A stretch of DNA of 45,928 nucleotides. Origin: Anaerolineae bacterium (GTDB lineage: Bacteria > Chloroflexota > Anaerolineae > UBA1429). Each line of letters opens with the position of its first letter. Within the stretch, counting starts at the first letter, position 1. Below are positions 9,110 through 16,847 of the stretch, in pieces. Position numbers and translations under genes: made by a program. The stretch lies in assembly GCA_007132185.1 (NCBI GenBank), contig SLPC01000012.1, positions 1 to 45,928 on the forward strand. The letters are read 5' to 3'. Under the pieces are notes generated by a model. That model searched no databases. It was not told the DNA's origin and saw only the letters and a program-made list of their open reading frames with translations.

Positions 9110-9778
9110 GTGTACAGACTGGCTCGCCTGTTACTACTCATCAGCGTTCCCATCATCCTGGTGGCCACGCCCCTTTATGTGCTGATCACGCCAGGCTATG
9201 TACATCGTGCCTATGCGCGACCGACGTTTCCGCCATCCACGCGTTTTGGCCAGCAGGAACGTCAACGTCTTTCTGATGTCCTGGTAAACTATCTCAGAGG
9301 CCGTGCGACGCTCCAAGAGATGCAAGAGCTCCGCACAGACGCCGGCCAGATCGCACTGCGGCCTAGCGAGGTACAGCACATGGTCGACGTCAAGCAGGTG
9401 ACTGACGGCTTTTTCACCGCCCACGTATTCGCCTCCGTTCTTGCGCTGGCTAGTTCGATCGTCCTCCTGAAGCGTAGACCCCTGGCATGGGCGCACTCCG
9501 TGCGGCAGGGTATCTGGATTGTCATTGGCGTGATCGCAGTTGTTGCCGTCGCGGCCGCTGCCGATTTCGACCTCTTCTTTACCCTTTTCCATCGCATCTT
9601 TTTCCAAGAAGGCACCTGGCTCTTTTTCTATGAAGATACGCTCATTCAGCTTTACCCGCTGCCATTCTGGATTCGTGCCGTGGCCGAGATCTCGATCATC
9701 ATTGTGGTAGGCGGCGCTATCCTGTATGTCGCCTCGCGATGGGTTGAGGAGTGGGCGCGCCGTCGGGATGAACCATGA
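9110..9778 (+). CDS. DUF1461 integral membrane protein
   Basis: A 222-residue inner-membrane protein of the DUF1461 (TIGR01906) family, function unknown. One N-terminal helix, an external loop of about 70 residues, then three helices near residues 105-120, 135-155 and 185-205. The family signature FHRIFFQEGTW and a later DTLIQLYPLPFW are present. The start is GTG 9110, with AAGGAG upstream. Its stop overlaps the HD-domain gene by four bases (ATGA), so the two are translationally coupled. Confidence 0.85.
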   Translation: MYRLARLLLLISVPIILVATPLYVLITPGYVHRAYARPTFPPSTRFGQQERQRLSDVLVNYLRGRATLQEMQELRTDAGQIALRPSEVQHMVDVKQVTDGFFTAHVFASVLALASSIVLLKRRPLAWAHSVRQGIWIVIGVIAVVAVAAAADFDLFFTLFHRIFFQEGTWLFFYEDTLIQLYPLPFWIRAVAEISIIIVVGGAILYVASRWVEEWARRRDEP

Positions 9779-10413
9779 TCACCATTGAGCAGGCCCGGGC
9801 GCTCTATCAGGACAATGACACCGCTCACGGCTTTGATCACGTAATGCGGGTCTGGAGGCTTGCCAGGCGGATCGGCGCGATCGAAGGCGCTGACCTGGAT
9901 ATCGTGAGTGCGGCGGCTCTGCTGCATGACGCGGGACGGGCAGAGCAGGATCAGACGAGCCTGTGCCATGCTTTGTTGGGGGCGCAGATCGCGCGCAAGG
10001 TGCTGAATGGGCAGCCATGGCAACGGGTCGAGGCTGTCGCTCAAGCCATCGAGCAGCATCGTTTTCGTTCTTCCAACCCGCCCACCAGCCTCGAGGCGCG
10101 TGTGCTGTATGATGCCGACAAGTTGGATGCGATAGGGGCCAGCGGCGTGGCGCGGGCTTTTGCCCTGGCGGGCGCACGGAGGCAGCGACTATGGGCCAGG
10201 GTGAATCCGGGCTATGCCGAGCGCTCCCCTGAGGAGGGACATGCCGATCTGGAGGCCGATGGCCATACGCCCGTGCACGAATATCTCTTCAAGCTGGTCA
10301 AGCTACAGGACAGGATGTTGACAGATACGGGGAAACTTGTGGCGAAAGAGCGCCACGAGTTCATGGCACAGTTCTTTGCGCGTCTGGAACAAGAGGTAGA
10401 GGGAACGATCTAG
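9775..10413 (+). CDS. HD-domain phosphohydrolase
   Basis: A 212-residue metal-dependent phosphohydrolase of the HD superfamily, YedJ-like. The first His-Asp metal motif appears in HGFDHVMRV, the HD pair in LLHDAGR, and a later YDADKLDAIG supplies the final Asp. A substrate such as a nucleotide or cyclic dinucleotide is possible but not shown. Its ATG sits within the stop of the DUF1461 gene, and its TAG overlaps the stop of the convergent Rrf2 gene within a CTAG. Confidence 0.88.
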   Translation: MITIEQARALYQDNDTAHGFDHVMRVWRLARRIGAIEGADLDIVSAAALLHDAGRAEQDQTSLCHALLGAQIARKVLNGQPWQRVEAVAQAIEQHRFRSSNPPTSLEARVLYDADKLDAIGASGVARAFALAGARRQRLWARVNPGYAERSPEEGHADLEADGHTPVHEYLFKLVKLQDRMLTDTGKLVAKERHEFMAQFFARLEQEVEGTI

Positions 10414-10853
10414 TCTGTTGTCGAAACGATATGCCGTAGATTCGCCTCTCGTTCGGCCAACGTATCGAGCCTGGTAGAATGGAGAATCTCGCTCGTGGCT
10501 TCGGTGACCAACTGCCAAACCTCACGCATGGCGCAACCCTCTTGGTAAGGACAGTCGTTGACGATGTCATCTTGCACACAGAGTGTCGGCTCGAGCGGCC
10601 CCTCCAGGGCCAACATGGCATCTGCCACCGAGATATCCTTAGGCGCCTTGGCCAACATGTGGCCGCCCTGGGGCCCACGTCGGCTGCGAATGATGCCCGC
10701 CTTGCGCAGAGTGATCAACAACTGGTAGAGATAGTTCTCGGGAATGCTCCGTGCGGCTGCAATTTCAGAGCTCAGGACATACCCCTCGCCGTAGCGCTTG
10801 GTGAGTTCCAATAGGGCGCGAAGACCATACTCGCCTTTGGTAGATACCTTCAT
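10410..10853 (-). CDS. Rrf2-family transcriptional regulator with three cysteines
   Basis: A 147-residue winged-helix regulator. The N-terminal helix-turn-helix (KGEYGLRALLEL, then IPENYLYQLL) and the RGPQGGH wing are characteristic of the family. Three cysteines, C92, C101 and C107, lie where IscR and NsrR bind an Fe-S cluster, although the first spacing is longer than in IscR (eight residues instead of five). It likely senses Fe-S status, redox or NO. No suf or isc genes lie beside it. It diverges from a TtcA-like Fe-S enzyme gene across a 168-base region, which makes that gene a possible target. Autoregulation is plausible. Confidence 0.92.
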   Translation of the reverse strand: MKVSTKGEYGLRALLELTKRYGEGYVLSSEIAAARSIPENYLYQLLITLRKAGIIRSRRGPQGGHMLAKAPKDISVADAMLALEGPLEPTLCVQDDIVNDCPYQEGCAMREVWQLVTEATSEILHSTRLDTLAEREANLRHIVSTTD

Positions 10854-10900
10854 TGTCTGTTCCTGCCTCCGTAGTGTACCTTGTGTATAAAGTTACTCTG

Positions 10901-10928
10901 ATTATAGCAGGCCCTTTGGTGCTGTCAA
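10901..10928 (-). promoter_or_regulatory. Consensus promoter of the Rrf2 regulator gene
   Basis: Minus-strand TTGACA (10928-10923) and TATAAT (10906-10901), both exact consensus, with a 16-base spacer. A promoter this strong in front of a repressor gene fits autorepression. The leader to the ATG at 10853 is about 40 bases. Confidence 0.8.
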
Positions 10929-10985
10929 GACCTATACATTGAAACGCCTACGCCCCGTCGCAGCAATCCCAATGTGCATGGCAAA

Positions 10986-11014
10986 TTGCGGCTGCTGCCC
11001 CGGTATGGTATGAT
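10986..11014 (+). promoter_or_regulatory. Promoter giving a leaderless or near-leaderless ttcA-like mRNA
   Basis: TTGCGG (10986-10991) and TATGAT (11009-11014) with a 17-base spacer. The best ATG is at 11022, only seven bases after the -10, so transcription would begin at or next to the start codon. Confidence 0.5.
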
Positions 11015-11021
11015 CTGCACG

Positions 11022-11801
11022 ATGAAAGCATCTAATCACAAAGCCTCTGATCGGGCTGATCGACTGGCCCACTATTTGCTCAAAGCCCTCAACAAGGGAC
11101 AACGCCGCTATGGCCTCTTGGCCGATGGCGATACGATTCTGCTTGCCGTCTCGGGAGGCAAAGATAGCCTCACCATGCTCGAGCTGCTGGAGCGACGCCG
11201 GAGAACCGGCCAAGAAAAATACAGCCTGGTTGCGGCTCATATTGTAAGCGACTATCATTGCGGACGAAAGGTTCCCAACGACTGGTTGGCTGCTCACTGC
11301 CAGGCCAGGGGCATCCCCTTGGTCATCGAGCATGTCGCCATCGCCGACACCGTTACCTCTGCCGACCGCAGTCACTGCTATCTGTGCGCTCGCGAGCGGC
11401 GCAGAGCCCTGTTCGAGATCGCTGAGCGGATGGGGTGTAACAAGCTGGCCTTTGGCCACCATGCCGATGACGTGGCAGAGACGACGCTGATGAATCTGTT
11501 CTATAGCGGTCGCATCGATAGCATCGATCCCAAGGCAGCCTTTTTCGATGGCAGGCTGACGGTGATTCGTCCCCTGATTCTGATCGAGGAGCGTGACATC
11601 GTGCCTTTTGCCAAGGCCAGCGAGTTCCCCCTGGCAGGAGAGCCGTGCCCCGATGGGAGCAACTCGCGTCGAGCCTTTGTCAAAGACTTGCTGCGCCAGG
11701 TCGAGCGCGATCATAATGGGGTGAAACGCTCCATGTACCATGCTATGGATCGCTATCGACACGCCCTGGCGCGTATAGGCCGCGATCCAAAATCGATCTA
11801 G
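11022..11801 (+). CDS. TtcA-like tRNA 2-thiocytidine synthetase (PP-loop ATPase)
   Basis: A 259-residue PP-loop ATPase of the TtcA/TilS superfamily. It should activate tRNA with ATP and insert sulfur at cytidine 32, using a 4Fe-4S cluster. The SGGKDS loop is at residues 44-49; C119 and C122 form the CxxC pair, and C209 in GEPCPDGSNSRR is the third cluster ligand, as in TtcA. GHHADDVAETTLMN matches the TtcA core. I choose ATG 11022 because an upstream frame start at 10974 would put the -10 box inside the gene; no good ribosome binding site is visible. The gene diverges from the Rrf2 regulator. Confidence 0.88.
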   Translation: MKASNHKASDRADRLAHYLLKALNKGQRRYGLLADGDTILLAVSGGKDSLTMLELLERRRRTGQEKYSLVAAHIVSDYHCGRKVPNDWLAAHCQARGIPLVIEHVAIADTVTSADRSHCYLCARERRRALFEIAERMGCNKLAFGHHADDVAETTLMNLFYSGRIDSIDPKAAFFDGRLTVIRPLILIEERDIVPFAKASEFPLAGEPCPDGSNSRRAFVKDLLRQVERDHNGVKRSMYHAMDRYRHALARIGRDPKSI

Positions 11802-11864
11802 CAGTGTGTAGACGTACGTTGCCCGTGGGTTGGGGCAGCGCACGCACAAAATAGGAGGATACTC

Positions 11865-12449
11865 GTGCCGGAGAAATGCATCCAGTGTATCTATTTTGAG
11901 CAAGCCGGGCCTGATAACACCTCTCGAACCTTGGACGCGGCCCTCGCACGCGCTGCGGAACTCGACATCAAGCATATCGTCGTAGCCACGACCACCGGCG
12001 AGACGCCTGTGCAACTCCTGGAGAAACGGGGTGAGCAGGGGCCGCGCGTCGTAGCTGTCACTCACTCGGCAGGTTTTGCCGCGCCCAACACACAAGAGCT
12101 GCTTCCAGACAATCGTGAGGCGATCGTCCAAGATGGAGGCGAGATCGTGACTTGCCAGCATGCTCTGGGCGGGGTCAACCGGGCGGTGCGGCGCAAGTTG
12201 GGCACCTATCAGTTGGACGAGATCATCGCCTTTACTCTGCGGAGCTTTGGCCAGGGCATGAAGGTTGCCTTTGAGATTACGGTGATGGCTGCGGATGCGG
12301 GACTCATCCCCGCTGGCGAAGAGATCATCGCCATTGGCGGATCTGGGCGCGGGGCCGATACGGCGGCGGTGATCCTCTCGGCCAATGCGCAGGACTTTTT
12401 TGATCTGCGGGTGCTCGAGATTCTATGCAAGCCACGCGCCTGGCGTTGA
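11865..12449 (+). CDS. Stand-alone pyruvate kinase C-terminal (alpha/beta) domain protein
   Basis: A 194-residue protein resembling the C-terminal domain of pyruvate kinase (PK_C) without the catalytic barrel. Visible are the paired strands KHIVVATTTGETP, RVVAVTHSAGF, and a C-terminal EEIIAIGGSGRGADTA, typical of free-standing versions in archaea and some bacteria. An N-terminal CIQC pair (C5 and C8) could bind metal. Function is unknown; in full pyruvate kinases this domain binds allosteric effectors. It starts at GTG 11865, six bases after AGGAGG. It lies 63 bases behind the ttcA-like gene on the same strand and may be cotranscribed with it. Confidence 0.8.
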   Translation: MPEKCIQCIYFEQAGPDNTSRTLDAALARAAELDIKHIVVATTTGETPVQLLEKRGEQGPRVVAVTHSAGFAAPNTQELLPDNREAIVQDGGEIVTCQHALGGVNRAVRRKLGTYQLDEIIAFTLRSFGQGMKVAFEITVMAADAGLIPAGEEIIAIGGSGRGADTAAVILSANAQDFFDLRVLEILCKPRAWR

Positions 12450-12462
12450 TCGCCAGACGCGT
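12434..12462. terminator. Stem-loop between convergent genes
   Basis: Two arms of 12 bases with one mismatch (12434-12445 and 12451-12462) enclose a 5-base loop and span the stop codon of the PK_C-like gene. No T run follows. It is a candidate terminator for the convergent pair ending at 12449 and 12490. Confidence 0.45.
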
Positions 12463-12489
12463 AGGCTAACGACGGATTGCGACTCGTGC

Positions 12490-12873
12490 TCAGCGTCCGG
12501 GTGGGGGAGGCGGTGGTGGCGGCTCCCGCGGTGTCTGTCTGGCGTCGGGGTATAGTTCTACATCCTCTCTGATATAGTTGACCGTCTCCCGAGTGTTTCT
12601 CTCGATGGCAAGGCCCAAGAGAAAGATATCCGACGTAGCATACAGAATAAGAAAATAGAGTAGGGCGCCCAAGATGATGAGTACACCCGATATTATGCTT
12701 CCCACCAATCCGGCGGCCTCGGGGTCGACCGCCACACCTGGTATCTGCACCGCAACACCGGTGGCGCCAAACACGATTACGGCGAGACCCGAGAGAACAC
12801 CGATGATTAAAAAGATCCAAGCGAGAACTCGGTACAAACCGGCGAGAAAACGCAACGCGCGAAACTGTCTCAT
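12490..12873 (-). CDS. Small two-helix membrane protein with a proline-rich tail
   Basis: A 127-residue protein of no recognised family. Two hydrophobic helices, about residues 15-40 and 55-85, are joined by a short external loop; a charged segment of about 25 residues follows, ending in an eight-proline run. The ATG follows AGGAGG with good spacing, which supports a real gene. It stands alone between convergent and divergent neighbours. The proline tail may bind a partner in the cytoplasm; nothing more can be said. Confidence 0.75.
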   Translation of the reverse strand: MRQFRALRFLAGLYRVLAWIFLIIGVLSGLAVIVFGATGVAVQIPGVAVDPEAAGLVGSIISGVLIILGALLYFLILYATSDIFLLGLAIERNTRETVNYIREDVELYPDARQTPREPPPPPPPPGR

Positions 12874-12901
12874 GAGAGTCCTCCTATAACGCTCATTCTA
12901 G

Positions 12902-12922
12902 GCGGCGGTGTTTTACCGCCGC
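12902..12922. other. GC-rich stem-loop between divergent genes
   Basis: A perfect 8-bp inverted repeat (12902-12909 and 12915-12922) with a GTTTT loop sits between the small membrane protein gene and the acid-sugar kinase gene. Being between divergent genes, it would lie in a 5' leader or act as an operator, not as an ordinary terminator. Confidence 0.4.
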
Positions 12923-13028
12923 ATTTATCTGTAGCTCATTGTATCATGGCAGAGACCAAAGCTCAAGCCCATTTGCTGGCCAATTGTGGTTGTCTGGCCT
13001 CGGATCGTCTGTTCGCATAGAAAGCGGC

Positions 13029-14300
13029 ATGAGTAACTGTTTGACCAAGAACCCTGTGAGCGTGGCCATTATCGCCGATGACCTGACGGGTGCCATGGAC
13101 ACTGGTCTCCAGTTTGCACAGCAGCATCTCGAGGCCGTCGTCATGATGGACCCAGCGGTCGCCACGCCGGCCCAGGTCGCGGTTTACAGTACCGAGACAC
13201 GTGAGCTGCCTGCTTCGCAGTCTGCGCGACGGCTGACCGAGCTACTGCCGCATCTGGGCAAGAGGCTCATCTACAAAAAGATCGATTCGACACTGCGGGG
13301 AAATGTCGGCTACGAGTTGCGAGCCCTCTCGGCGCTTTCTGATGTGCGTGCTATTGTGGTGGCGCCCGCTTTTCCGCCGGGCGGCCGAACCACGGTGGGC
13401 GGCCAGCAGTTCGTCCATGGCAGGCCCCTGGCGATGAGCGAGATCCGGCATGATCCTCGCTGGCCAATGCGCGAATCACATGTGCCCACGCTTCTGATGC
13501 AGCAGGCGGGTATGGAGGTGGGCCTCGTGGACGAGCGGATCGTGGCGCAGGGTCATGCGGCAATCGTGCGCGCGCTCTTGGAGCAACCATCCCGCATCAT
13601 TGTGGTCGACGCGTCCACGATGGACGATCTGGCACAGATCGCCAAGGCATTGCATACGCTGGGCTCCGCCTGGATTCCCTCTGGTTCGGCGGGCCTGGCT
13701 CAACCGTGGGCCGCCTATCTATCCATTGGGGTTCCGGTCGCCAAGATGTCGGCCTTTGCGCCCCTGGGCGGCGCTTCGCTCTTTGTCTGCGGCAGTCGCA
13801 ACCCGGACACATTGCGTCAGGTCGAGCGGCTGGCTGCCACGGATGTGGCCCATATAACACTGGACGTCAATGGCAGCTATGACGAGGCGCGCGAGCTGGC
13901 TCGACTGACCAGCATGGTCTGCGGCGCCCTCGGGCAGGGCCAAGACACGCTTCTGGAGGCGTGTACGGTGCCCTTGCTCCCGGGCGGCGGGCCGCGCATC
14001 ACGCGCATCCTGGGCGGCGTGGTGCAGGCCGCCGCCGAGAGCTGCCTGTTGGGCGGGTTGTTCATGACGGGCGGCGACGTGGCGATCTCGATATGCCGTC
14101 GCTTGGGCGTTGAGGCGTTGCGGATCGTTGCTGAGATTCAGCCAGGGCTACCCGCCGCGCAACTGATCGGCGGTCCAGCCGATGGCTTGGGTGCCGCCAC
14201 CAAGGCCGGTGGTTTCGGAACGGAGGACGCACTGCTGGATGTGCGCCGTTGGTTTGACGATATACGGCAGGGGGCGCGAGCGCCTCTAGCTGATCTATGA
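13029..14300 (+). CDS. Four-carbon acid sugar kinase family protein (DtnK/OtnK/DenK-like)
   Basis: A 423-residue kinase of the DUF1537 family, known to phosphorylate D-threonate, D-erythronate or related four-carbon sugar acids. The N-terminal substrate motif IADDLTGAMDTG, the YKKIDSTLRGN motif, and the C-terminal ATP-binding FMTGGDVA are all present. I place the start at ATG 13029; the ribosome site is weak. Twenty-two bases downstream lies a PdxA-like dehydrogenase, the standard partner: the pair would convert the acid to its 4-phosphate and then oxidise and decarboxylate it to dihydroxyacetone phosphate. Which stereoisomer is used cannot be told. Confidence 0.9.
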   Translation: MSNCLTKNPVSVAIIADDLTGAMDTGLQFAQQHLEAVVMMDPAVATPAQVAVYSTETRELPASQSARRLTELLPHLGKRLIYKKIDSTLRGNVGYELRALSALSDVRAIVVAPAFPPGGRTTVGGQQFVHGRPLAMSEIRHDPRWPMRESHVPTLLMQQAGMEVGLVDERIVAQGHAAIVRALLEQPSRIIVVDASTMDDLAQIAKALHTLGSAWIPSGSAGLAQPWAAYLSIGVPVAKMSAFAPLGGASLFVCGSRNPDTLRQVERLAATDVAHITLDVNGSYDEARELARLTSMVCGALGQGQDTLLEACTVPLLPGGGPRITRILGGVVQAAAESCLLGGLFMTGGDVAISICRRLGVEALRIVAEIQPGLPAAQLIGGPADGLGAATKAGGFGTEDALLDVRRWFDDIRQGARAPLADL

Positions 14301-14322
14301 GCGTGAAAGAAGGAAAGACACT

Positions 14323-15324
14323 ATGGGCGAAAAACCGATCCTGGGCGTGACCATGGGCGATCCCAGCGGCAGCGGCTCCGAGATCATTGTCAAGGCGTGG
14401 GCCGATCCCGCTGTGCGCGAGATGGCCAATCTCGTCGTACTGGGCGACGTGGACTGGATGGGCAAGGCATTTGCCATCACCGGCATCCCTGGAGACGTAC
14501 GCCCGATTGAGCGGGTGAGCGATGCTGCCTTTGGACCGGATGCCCTGGACGTGCTCCAGGTCACCGGCCAGGACCTGAGCGATGTGGTGTATGCTAGGGT
14601 ACAGGCCAAGGCGGGCCAGGGGGCCTATGACGCAGTGATTGCTGGGGTGGATCTGGCGCTGGCGGGTGAGATCGACGCTCTGGTGACCTCAGCGCTAAAC
14701 AAAGAGGCCCTCAATCTGGCCGGTCACGAGCATGCCGGCCACACCGAGCTGCTGGCCGAGCGCTGCGGCTCCAAGGGCGTGACGATGATGCTGGCTGCCG
14801 GCGCGTTTCGCGTGACCCACGTGAGCACCCATTGCTCCCTGCGTGAGGCTATCGAGCGCGTCAAGGCTGATCGAATCTTGGCCGTCATTCGACTCACTGA
14901 GGCCGCGCTGCGACAGATGGGCATTGCCGAGCCGCGGCTAGCCGTGGCAGGGCTCAATCCACATTCGGGCGAAGGCGGCCTGTTTGGCGATGAAGAGATC
15001 CGTGACATTGCGCCTGCCATCGAGCAGGCTCGCACTGAGGGGTTCGACGTGCATCCGATCCCGGTGCCGCCGGATACGGTATTCTACCTGATGGCCGAGA
15101 ACGAGGCATTCGATGCCGTTGTGGCCATGTACCACGACCAGGGGCACATTCCCACCAAGTTGATCGGGTTCGCCGAGGGAGTCAACATAACACTTGGCCT
15201 GCCGATCATCCGCACCTCGGTGGATCACGGCACCAACTTTGGCAAGGCCGGCAAGGGCACAGCCTATGCCACCAGCCTGATCGCCGCCATCCGGGCGGCT
15301 GTCGAGTTGGCGCAGGGACGCTGA
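14323..15324 (+). CDS. 4-phospho-D-threonate/D-erythronate dehydrogenase (PdxA2-like)
   Basis: A 333-residue NAD-dependent dehydrogenase of the PdxA family. MGDPSGSGSE near the N-terminus, GHTELLAE around H140, and metal-binding histidines in VSTHCSL, LNPHSGEGG and YHDQGHIP are visible, as is the terminal TSVDHGTNFGKAGKGTA cofactor segment. PdxA proper oxidises 4-phosphohydroxythreonine for vitamin B6; adjacency to a DUF1537 kinase instead indicates PdxA2, which oxidises 4-phospho-threonate or -erythronate and yields dihydroxyacetone phosphate and CO2. AAGGAA precedes the ATG. The gene converges on the sigma factor. Confidence 0.88.
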   Translation: MGEKPILGVTMGDPSGSGSEIIVKAWADPAVREMANLVVLGDVDWMGKAFAITGIPGDVRPIERVSDAAFGPDALDVLQVTGQDLSDVVYARVQAKAGQGAYDAVIAGVDLALAGEIDALVTSALNKEALNLAGHEHAGHTELLAERCGSKGVTMMLAAGAFRVTHVSTHCSLREAIERVKADRILAVIRLTEAALRQMGIAEPRLAVAGLNPHSGEGGLFGDEEIRDIAPAIEQARTEGFDVHPIPVPPDTVFYLMAENEAFDAVVAMYHDQGHIPTKLIGFAEGVNITLGLPIIRTSVDHGTNFGKAGKGTAYATSLIAAIRAAVELAQGR

Positions 15325-15348
15325 GCCGCAACAGGCGCACCCAAGAAA

Positions 15349-15378
15349 AAGACTCCCCGGCAAGAGCCGGGGAGTCTT
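15349..15378 (-). terminator. Intrinsic terminator of the sigma factor gene
   Basis: A perfect 13-bp stem (15349-15361 and 15366-15378) with a 4-base loop lies 12 bases after the sigma factor stop. Read on the minus strand it is followed by a T-rich run (positions 15350-15346 and beyond), the orientation for ending the sigma transcript. It may also stop the convergent PdxA2 transcript. Confidence 0.85.
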
Positions 15379-15389
15379 GATGATTCCGA

Positions 15390-16562
15390 TCAGCGCAGAT
15401 AGTCTCGCAACTGCTTGCAGCGGTGGGGGTGTCGCAGCCGATCGAGGGCCTGGTGCTCGATCTGGCGGATGCGCTCGCGGGTGAGCCCAAACTTTTCGCC
15501 CACTTCTTCCAGTGTGTGGGCCCTGCCATCGCGCAGCCCAAAGCGCAACAGCAGAATGCGAGTCTCACGGGGGCTCAACGCCGTCATGACCTGCTCCAGT
15601 GCCTCGCGGAGCAGTTGCCGGTACGCAATGTCGGTCGGCGCCGGTGACTCGTCGTCCTCGATAAAGTCCCCAAACTCGGTATCCCCGTCATCTCCCACTG
15701 GCCTTTCCAGTGAGACAGGATAACGCGAGATGCGCATGAGCCGCTCTATCTTGGTAACGGTGAGCCCGGTATGCTCGGCCAGCTCTTCGGACGTGGGATG
15801 CCGAGACTCCTCTTGCTCAAACTGCTCGATCACACGATAGATGCGCCGAATCTGATCGCCTGCGTGCACGGGGAGGCGGATCAGGCGGCTCTGCTGCGCC
15901 AGTGCGCGGGTGATGCCCTGGCGGATCCACCAGGTAGCATAGGTACTGAACTTGAACCCGCGCGTATAGTCGAACTTCTCAACGGCCTTCATCAGACCGA
16001 TGTTGCCCTCTTGGATGAGGTCTAGCATGGGAACCCCTTGGCCGAGGTACTTTTTCGCCACGCTTACCACCAGCCGGGTATTGGCCTCAACCAACCGCGT
16101 CCTGGCTTGCTCCCCGATTCTGACAATCTCCTCTAGCTCTTTCCGTTCCTCATCACTCTGGAAATCTGCCTTGCCCAGAGTCTTGCAGGCATTGACCCCG
16201 GCCTCAATGCGCTTGGCCAGCGTCACCTCTTCTTCCGCTGTGAGGAGCGGCACCTGACCCATCTGCTTGAGATAGAGGCTGACGGTATCATCGGCGGCGA
16301 TACCGTCTAGATCAACCCGAATTCTCCTGCCAATGTTCTGGTCGTCCGAATCGTCGAGAGCGTCTCTATGCCCATTGGATCCGTTCTCGTCATCGTCATC
16401 TTCATCGTCATCCACATCATCGAGGTCTACTTCATCCAGATCCGTGCCATCCTCGAGTTCGTCCAAATCCTCATCGTCATCCGAAACCCTGTCTCGCAAA
16501 GTAGCCCGCTCCTCCGCTGCCTTGTCGGTCGCCCTAGCCGAATCGTTCTTTCGGAATGCCAC
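15390..16562 (-). CDS. RNA polymerase sigma-70 factor, RpoD/SigA type
   Basis: The sigma factor that guides RNA polymerase to housekeeping promoters. In order: a very acidic N-terminal stretch (around residues 28-75), region 1.2 ([16 protein letters not shown]), region 2 with the -10 reading helix ([16 protein letters not shown]), region 3, and region 4 with the -35 reading helix ([19 protein letters not shown]). At about 390 residues it lacks the long E. coli-type insert, as many SigA proteins do. I place the start at GTG 16562, six bases after GAGGGA; a GTG at 16604 is possible but has a poorer site. A strong promoter and a hairpin leader precede it. Confidence 0.95.
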   Translation of the reverse strand: MAFRKNDSARATDKAAEERATLRDRVSDDDEDLDELEDGTDLDEVDLDDVDDDEDDDDENGSNGHRDALDDSDDQNIGRRIRVDLDGIAADDTVSLYLKQMGQVPLLTAEEEVTLAKRIEAGVNACKTLGKADFQSDEERKELEEIVRIGEQARTRLVEANTRLVVSVAKKYLGQGVPMLDLIQEGNIGLMKAVEKFDYTRGFKFSTYATWWIRQGITRALAQQSRLIRLPVHAGDQIRRIYRVIEQFEQEESRHPTSEELAEHTGLTVTKIERLMRISRYPVSLERPVGDDGDTEFGDFIEDDESPAPTDIAYRQLLREALEQVMTALSPRETRILLLRFGLRDGRAHTLEEVGEKFGLTRERIRQIEHQALDRLRHPHRCKQLRDYLR

Positions 16563-16669
16563 CTTGACTCCCTCGTCTATCAGGTTTGCATACGCCTTGC
16601 CCACTTGGTATGCCCCGGCCCCTATGTCTCAATACGGTTTGTCTCACCTCTCTTTCGTGTGATTGCCAC

Positions 16670-16722
16670 AAAAAAACTCGGCTCTTTAGCCCTTGGCGCA
16701 TCAAGAGAACTAAAGACCGAGT
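16670..16722 (-). promoter_or_regulatory. Terminator-like hairpin in the sigma factor leader (possible attenuator)
   Basis: Read on the minus strand, arms at 16722-16710 and 16689-16676 pair over 13 bp with one bulged base and a 20-base loop, and seven T residues follow (16676-16670). This has the form of an intrinsic terminator but lies between the promoter and the sigma gene, about 110 bases before the start codon. Transcription could be attenuated here, or a short leader RNA of about 110 nt could be released. Confidence 0.6.
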
Positions 16723-16786
16723 CTAGCCATACAGAATACCGTTCGCGGCATATAACACCATCCGTTTGTGTGAACGTATAACACAT

Positions 16787-16815
16787 ATTATATCCACAAG
16801 GTGCACTCAGGTCAA
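16787..16815 (-). promoter_or_regulatory. Strong promoter of the sigma factor gene
   Basis: Minus-strand TTGACC (16815-16810) and TATAAT (16792-16787) with an ideal 17-base spacer. Two copies of TATAACAC (16751-16758 and 16777-16784, plus-strand reading) lie just downstream and might be regulator sites. Confidence 0.75.
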
Positions 16816-16847
16816 GTGCTCAAGCAGCCAATTTCCGAATCTGGCGC

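Noticed and set aside
10932-12161. Open frame of 409 residues on the minus strand
   Set aside because: Antisense to the TtcA-like and PK_C-like genes, both of which carry clear motifs.
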